In this document: positions 19,768-23,690 of the stretch, one piece after another
Layout: every line of letters begins with the position of its first letter
Numbering within the stretch: the first letter of the stretch is position 1
Virus record (IMG/VR): IMGVR_UViG_3300007511_000154
Coordinates: 1 to 23,690 of that record
Origin: a virus
DNA: 23,690 nucleotides
Reading direction: 5' to 3' (one strand)
Made by a program: the position numbers and the translations under genes
The notes under the pieces: model-generated
Databases searched by the model: none
What the model saw: only the letters and a program-made list of their open reading frames with translations
What the model was told of the DNA's origin: nothing

Positions 19768-22116
19768 ATGTTTTCATTCCATGCCGACTTTCTCGCAAGA
19801 ATGGACGACGCCGGGATCGACCCGGTTGTTCTTGTCGAGATCGACTCAAATACGAGTTGGTACTTTAGCTCCCGACCGCTTACGTCCGGAATGGGAGCGT
19901 CGTATGCGGATTACGAACCCGTAATCGCCAACCTCTCTCCGGTCGAATGGGAGCTCCCTACCGGACGAATCGGTGTTGCTCTGATCTCCGATATCTCCCT
20001 CGTCCTCCAAAACATTGACACGGACCTCGTCGCGGCGATCCTTACAACGAGTCTCACCAATGATACTCTTGAGGAGAAAACGTTCGTCGTCAAGGTCGGT
20101 TTCATGCTCAAGACGACCGGGTCCGCTTATTCGATTGCGAACTTTAATACGATCTATGAGGGCAAGATCCGAGACTACACTTGGACCGAGCAAGAATTAA
20201 CGATCGTCGCTTATGACGAACGCGGGACAACGAACCCTCCGATCCCTCGGTATAAGCACGACGAGGACGATCCCGATTGTCACGAGGATATCCAAGGCGA
20301 ATACATTCCAATCCTTTACGGCGACGCCCAACACGCCCTCGCGATCCAAGCTAGCACGGCGCTCGGCGCTCAATCGTTTGCTTGTAACGCGCCAGGCGGA
20401 CTCGGGAACATCGGGTTAGCAGCGACAACGGTCGCAAATATCGACGTTAAGGTTTGGGACGACGGTTCTAAAAAGTGGTTGACGGTCGCTCATACGGACG
20501 ACGAGGGAGTCTCTGGCGCGGAGGAGTATACTTGGGGATCGACCGGGATCGACTTCGATGACGCGGCGAATCCTAACGCCGAACTCGGGAACGCTTTGTT
20601 CGTGTACGAGATCCATCCGATCGAGACAGTTACATATACGAGCGGCGACGTAACCAACCCGGATAACGTTTGGGACGACAATACGGCGACTTACGCTTTA
20701 TTTGAAACCGACAACCACGGACCGTCGAACGGGGCTCCGTACACTTTCCTCGCCGGATACATCGAATCGGGAGGGTACGAGGGCGGCGTTGCCGCAACCT
20801 ATCGCCTCCCGGCATTCCGGCAAACCAGAGGGAACCTCTTACACGTTTACGTTTTGCTCAAAGCTGACTCGGTTCCCGCTTGGCTAACTGATACCGGGAC
20901 TCCCGATATCCGATACGCTTTTGTCTGTTGTACTCCGAACCCGAATACTTGGGGTTATTTCGGCGGGCTGGAAAGCCGGGGCGAGATGTTTAGAATAGTT
21001 TCGCCATCGTACAACAACATCGACGGGACCGACGACGTTAACGATCACGACCTTGTAGGGATCTTCGCCGGGACTCCGGTTCCGGGGGGCGGGTACGGCG
21101 GCGCGAACTCGCGGTTCGGACAAACCGGACTCGCGACTTTGTCGGGCGCTTACATAATGGTCGGATCAATGTATTACCGGTACGCCCGCGAAGATCACGA
21201 CTTTAATTGTTACGAGGTTTATCTTCTCGTCTCGACTGTTATCAACTTCGAGGAGATCCCGCGTCTTTGTCTCGAGATTCAGGGACGATACTACTCGACG
21301 ACTTGGGACGGTCGGTATACGTCGACCGATCCGATCGAACGCGGCGTCGATATCTTCGAGGGGATGTTGCGACACGAGCTCGGATTGACCGGGTCGGAGA
21401 TTGATACGTCTCGGTTCGATACCGCCAGGTCGACCTCCGGCGCTTATATGAAAGGTGTTCTCTCGCTCTATGAGTCGGAGGACTGGTTAGAGATTAAGGC
21501 TCGAATGTGTGAGGGTCTCGCCGCCCGTTCTTGGCGGGAGATAGCTGGCAAGGAGGCGATATACGTTCAACCGTCGGCTCCATCGTCCGACGCCGATCTC
21601 ACCGAGGATCACATTATTTTTGAGTCGATGGACGTAAAGAAAACGCCGCTCGACGAATGTTATAACGAATGGATCGTTCGGTACAACTGGCAACCGATCG
21701 CCGATCGTTGGGGCGGGGAGCGATATGTCAACGCCTCGGACAATAATTTTACAACACTCACGACCCAAGGGAACGCCGCCGAGACCTTGTGTTCGTCTTC
21801 GGTAACGATCCTCGGACATACCCGAATCAAGGTAATCGAGAATCGGTTTGTCGACACGTCGGCTCACGCCGAGCGATTGCTGGACCGAATGATAAACCGG
21901 GAGCTCCGTCCGTTCCGCCATTGGGTCGCAACGTTCCGAACGATGTACGACGAGGCATTTGGGTTGGAGCTCTGCGATATAATCACGATCGACCATCCGG
22001 CGATTCCAACGGCGCTCCAAGGCGCGACTCATTATTGGGAAGTAACGCGGGTCGCTTACGATTGTCTCAACGCCGAACTCGAGATCGAGGCGGTTAGCTT
22101 GGAGGCGGACGATTGA
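19768..22116 (+). CDS. Large tail tip / baseplate hub protein with a central insertion
   Basis: A 782-aa protein in the place of the siphoviral hub/tail-tip protein. The N-terminal 180 residues are beta-rich (VVLVEIDSNTSWYFSSRP, ISDISLVLQNIDTDLVAAIL, YEGKIRDYTWTEQELTIVAY). Residues about 190-210 contain GEYIPILYGDAQHALAI, similar to the P.xYG segments of hub proteins. Residues about 280-510 look like an inserted beta-sandwich or carbohydrate-binding-type region (NPDNVWDDNTATYALFE, YRLPAFRQTRGNLLHVYVLL, FEEIPRLCLEIQGRYYSTTW). The C-terminal part returns to hub-like sequence (GVDIFEGMLRHELGLTGSEI and ATHYWEVTRVAYDCLNAELE). It starts at ATG 19768 after AAGAGGGCG. It probably forms the tail tip channel and may take part in host contact. 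Confidence 0.62.
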   Translation: MFSFHADFLARMDDAGIDPVVLVEIDSNTSWYFSSRPLTSGMGASYADYEPVIANLSPVEWELPTGRIGVALISDISLVLQNIDTDLVAAILTTSLTNDTLEEKTFVVKVGFMLKTTGSAYSIANFNTIYEGKIRDYTWTEQELTIVAYDERGTTNPPIPRYKHDEDDPDCHEDIQGEYIPILYGDAQHALAIQASTALGAQSFACNAPGGLGNIGLAATTVANIDVKVWDDGSKKWLTVAHTDDEGVSGAEEYTWGSTGIDFDDAANPNAELGNALFVYEIHPIETVTYTSGDVTNPDNVWDDNTATYALFETDNHGPSNGAPYTFLAGYIESGGYEGGVAATYRLPAFRQTRGNLLHVYVLLKADSVPAWLTDTGTPDIRYAFVCCTPNPNTWGYFGGLESRGEMFRIVSPSYNNIDGTDDVNDHDLVGIFAGTPVPGGGYGGANSRFGQTGLATLSGAYIMVGSMYYRYAREDHDFNCYEVYLLVSTVINFEEIPRLCLEIQGRYYSTTWDGRYTSTDPIERGVDIFEGMLRHELGLTGSEIDTSRFDTARSTSGAYMKGVLSLYESEDWLEIKARMCEGLAARSWREIAGKEAIYVQPSAPSSDADLTEDHIIFESMDVKKTPLDECYNEWIVRYNWQPIADRWGGERYVNASDNNFTTLTTQGNAAETLCSSSVTILGHTRIKVIENRFVDTSAHAERLLDRMINRELRPFRHWVATFRTMYDEAFGLELCDIITIDHPAIPTALQGATHYWEVTRVAYDCLNAELEIEAVSLEADD

Positions 22117-22553
22117 TTCGGGTCGGGATAGTTCGATACTTCAGCTCGGACCAAGGGTCGCCCGGAACGATATTCGGACCGGGGATCGGCGGCGATCGAG
22201 GCTTTTACGAAACACTCGAGCTCCCTTGGCGCGATAACCAAAGGTCGATTAGTTGTATTGCGGCGGGCGATTATGTCGTTAAGATTCGGCTCTCCCCGAA
22301 GTACGGCGCGATCTATTGGGTAACGGACGTCGCCGGTCGGAGCTGGATTTTAATACACTCCGGCAACTACGCCGGACGAGTCGATCTTGGTTTTCGGTCT
22401 CACGTTGAGGGTTGTATATTACTCGGTATGAATCACGGATCAATCCAAGGACAACGCGCCGTCCTAAACTCGCGTCGCGCCGTCCGGGGATTCTACGAGG
22501 AAACAGGCGGAGAGGACTTGCTCCTCTCAATTCGGAATCTTTGGGAGGATTAG
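22113..22553 (+). CDS. DUF5675-family protein with an L,D-transpeptidase-like motif
   Basis: A 146-aa protein. The start is a TTG at 22113, overlapping the hub stop (TTGA), supported by GGAGG seven bases upstream; no ATG is available. It carries the DUF5675 pattern: RYFSSDQGSPGTIFGPG, TLELPWRDNQRSISCIAAGD, then VAGRSWILIHSGN and EGCILLG. His82 (IHSGN) and the SHVEGC block with Cys101 are spaced roughly as the His and Cys of YkuD-type L,D-transpeptidases, so peptidoglycan binding or processing is possible. No signal peptide. It lies within the tail module, so it may be a virion component. The function is inference; the family assignment is from memory of its motifs. Confidence 0.65.
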   Translation: MIRVGIVRYFSSDQGSPGTIFGPGIGGDRGFYETLELPWRDNQRSISCIAAGDYVVKIRLSPKYGAIYWVTDVAGRSWILIHSGNYAGRVDLGFRSHVEGCILLGMNHGSIQGQRAVLNSRRAVRGFYEETGGEDLLLSIRNLWED

Positions 22554-22937
22554 ATGGCCGAGTACCGGGAACAAAACGAAAACGTCTCGATCGACGCCGG
22601 GAACAACGATATCGACATTACGGTCCGCCCGCTTATGTTGAACGAGGCGGACGTGCTCGAGGTCACTCAGTCGAGCGGATTAACGGTCGAGACTGTTGAT
22701 ATGTCCGTTTTGAATACGCCGTATTTTATTGATCTTATGAGGTGGATTCAAGACTCGGGCGACAAGTTCGCTTGTTGGAGTCCGGCGAGTATGAGAATTA
22801 CGATCGCGCCAACCGCCGGGACGCCGACGAACATCGATGTTAATTACTACGAGTGCGAGCACCTATTCCTCACACTCAAAACAACCGCGACCTCCGAGGC
22901 GACCGCGACACTATTCGCTCGAGTCCAAGGAGTCTAA
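22554..22937 (+). CDS. Small tail-module protein of unknown function
   Basis: A 127-aa protein with no recognised family. ATG 22554 directly follows the upstream TAG. It is acidic and beta-rich (VSIDAGNNDIDITVRPLMLN, YYECEHLFLTLKTTATSEAT). It has a polar helix with aromatics in the middle (FIDLMRWIQDSGDKFACW). Position between the DUF5675 and lectin-like genes suggests a tail tip or fibre-attachment role. Confidence 0.6.
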   Translation: MAEYREQNENVSIDAGNNDIDITVRPLMLNEADVLEVTQSSGLTVETVDMSVLNTPYFIDLMRWIQDSGDKFACWSPASMRITIAPTAGTPTNIDVNYYECEHLFLTLKTTATSEATATLFARVQGV

Positions 22938-22938
22938 C

Positions 22939-23682
22939 ATGAGCCGAGGTTCAACGCCTTACGGAGCTCTCGGGCGCGGAGCTCTCGCTTACGGGTCCAG
23001 TCGGCGAGGCGTCGGGTCGTTGGTTTGGCCTCCGCCTTATCAAGCGTATTGGACTTACGCTTACGATTGCCGGTTCAATTCGAATTGGTTAACCTTGACC
23101 GGGGCGTCCGTCGACATTTGGTCCTCCCGGTTGACGACTCGCAATATGCCCGGAAGCGGATCGACACGACCGACCGTCGCGGTTGGTACGGGTATGTATT
23201 TCGACGACGACGTCGGCGAGGCGGACTTCTTAATCAATACACAACTCGCGATCTCGCCGCCTTACTCGATCTTCGCCCTCACCAAACGAACATCTCAGAA
23301 TAACATCACGATCGGTCGCCCGGACAACGGGACTGCAGGTTCGTTTTTGGTTCGGTACGACGGGGCAAAGTATCGCCATCGCGCCGAGGAGGTAGAGGAC
23401 TTTGGCGTTACCGCGACCGGATTCGATCTTAACGAATGGCAAGCGGAGGGCGTTGTTTGCGACGGGTCGACGACCGACTTTTACGCGAACGGCGTTTATC
23501 AAGCGCAAGACGCCTCGCCGTCCGGGAATGACTTCTATCTCCAACGGTTCGGCGCTTGGAGCGGCGACACTTACAACGACTTCAATATGGCGCTCGTTCT
23601 AGTTTCGACAACCGACGCTCTCACTCAAACCGAGGGCGGGCGTCTCTGCGAATGGATGGAGAGGACTCATGCCCTTGCGTGA
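22939..23682 (+). CDS. Lectin-like (concanavalin A-fold) tail fibre protein
   Basis: A 247-aa protein from ATG 22939 after AAGGAG. A flexible Gly/Ser/Arg-rich N-terminus (RGSTPYGALGRGALAYGSSR) is followed by a LamG/ConA-type beta sandwich: SPPYSIFALTKRTSQNNITI, GRPDNGTAGSFLVRYDGAKY, EWQAEGVVCDGSTTDFYANG, then FGAWSGDTYNDFNMALVLVS and a C-terminal helix (GGRLCEWMERTHAL). The strand order and the ADFYANGVY-type turn are typical of carbohydrate-binding domains on phage fibres. It probably contributes to receptor binding. The 3' end overlaps the next gene by 14 nt. Confidence 0.68.
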   Translation: MSRGSTPYGALGRGALAYGSSRRGVGSLVWPPPYQAYWTYAYDCRFNSNWLTLTGASVDIWSSRLTTRNMPGSGSTRPTVAVGTGMYFDDDVGEADFLINTQLAISPPYSIFALTKRTSQNNITIGRPDNGTAGSFLVRYDGAKYRHRAEEVEDFGVTATGFDLNEWQAEGVVCDGSTTDFYANGVYQAQDASPSGNDFYLQRFGAWSGDTYNDFNMALVLVSTTDALTQTEGGRLCEWMERTHALA

Positions 23683-23690
23683 GATTAGCG
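23669..23690 (+). CDS. Start of a further gene (partial)
   Basis: ATG 23669 follows GGAGAGGAC and opens a frame to the window edge (MPLREIS). It overlaps the fibre gene by 14 nt, like other pairs here. Too short to identify. Confidence 0.4.

Noticed and set aside
1-23690. tRNA genes, insertion sequences, integrase or att sites
   Set aside because: I saw no cloverleaf-like segments, transposase or recombinase motifs, or long terminal repeats in the window.

Overview
The window is a contiguous piece of a tailed bacteriophage or prophage of a bacterium. It is moderately GC-rich and coding-dense, most starts follow a GGAGG-type ribosome binding site, and many genes overlap as TAATG, ATGA or TTGA. 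No host genes, integrase, transposase, tRNA, insertion sequence or phage ends are visible, so the host and lysogeny cannot be fixed. Codon use is distinctive: Leu is mainly CTC and TTG with CTG scarce, and Gln is mainly CAA. I could not assign a host phylum.

Layout. (1) 47-3203, minus strand: an early/replication operon of a small HTH regulator, a lambda O-like initiator, a DnaC-like helicase loader and a Rad50/SbcC-like ATPase. Four 20-bp palindromic iterons and an AT-rich tract lie inside the initiator gene and form a candidate origin. (2) 3198-3309: a divergent control region with a promoter and a dyad operator. (3) 3309-5743, plus strand: small early/middle genes (two possible winged-helix proteins, an alpha/beta-hydrolase esterase, a zinc-ribbon protein, a 73-aa protein), plus a second pair of the same iterons at 5120-5162. 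(4) 5730-12864: packaging and head genes in Mu order: small and large terminase, DUF935 (gp29-like) portal, F-like minor head protein, I-like protease with nested scaffold, DUF2190-type decoration protein, T-like major capsid protein. (5) 12959-17352: gp36-like and G-like connector/completion proteins, gp37-like protein, two related tail tube-type proteins, and a tail assembly chaperone with a -1 frame extension. (6) 17345 to the end: tape measure, a tail tip protein, a large hub protein, a DUF5675 protein, a small tail protein, a lectin-like fibre protein, and the start of another gene.

How it fits together. The capsid and connector modules are Mu-like. The tail has a tape measure and tube proteins but no sheath gene, which suggests a siphovirus as in the Mu-like Pseudomonas phages B3 and D3112. 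The visible replication genes are instead an initiator plus loader with iterons, implying theta-type replication rather than transposition. The most notable signals are the iterons shared between the initiator gene and a distant intergenic site, and two likely -1 ribosomal frameshifts. One is an A9 run where the portal frame meets an F-like frame with no canonical start; the other is a T7 run in the tail chaperone gene.
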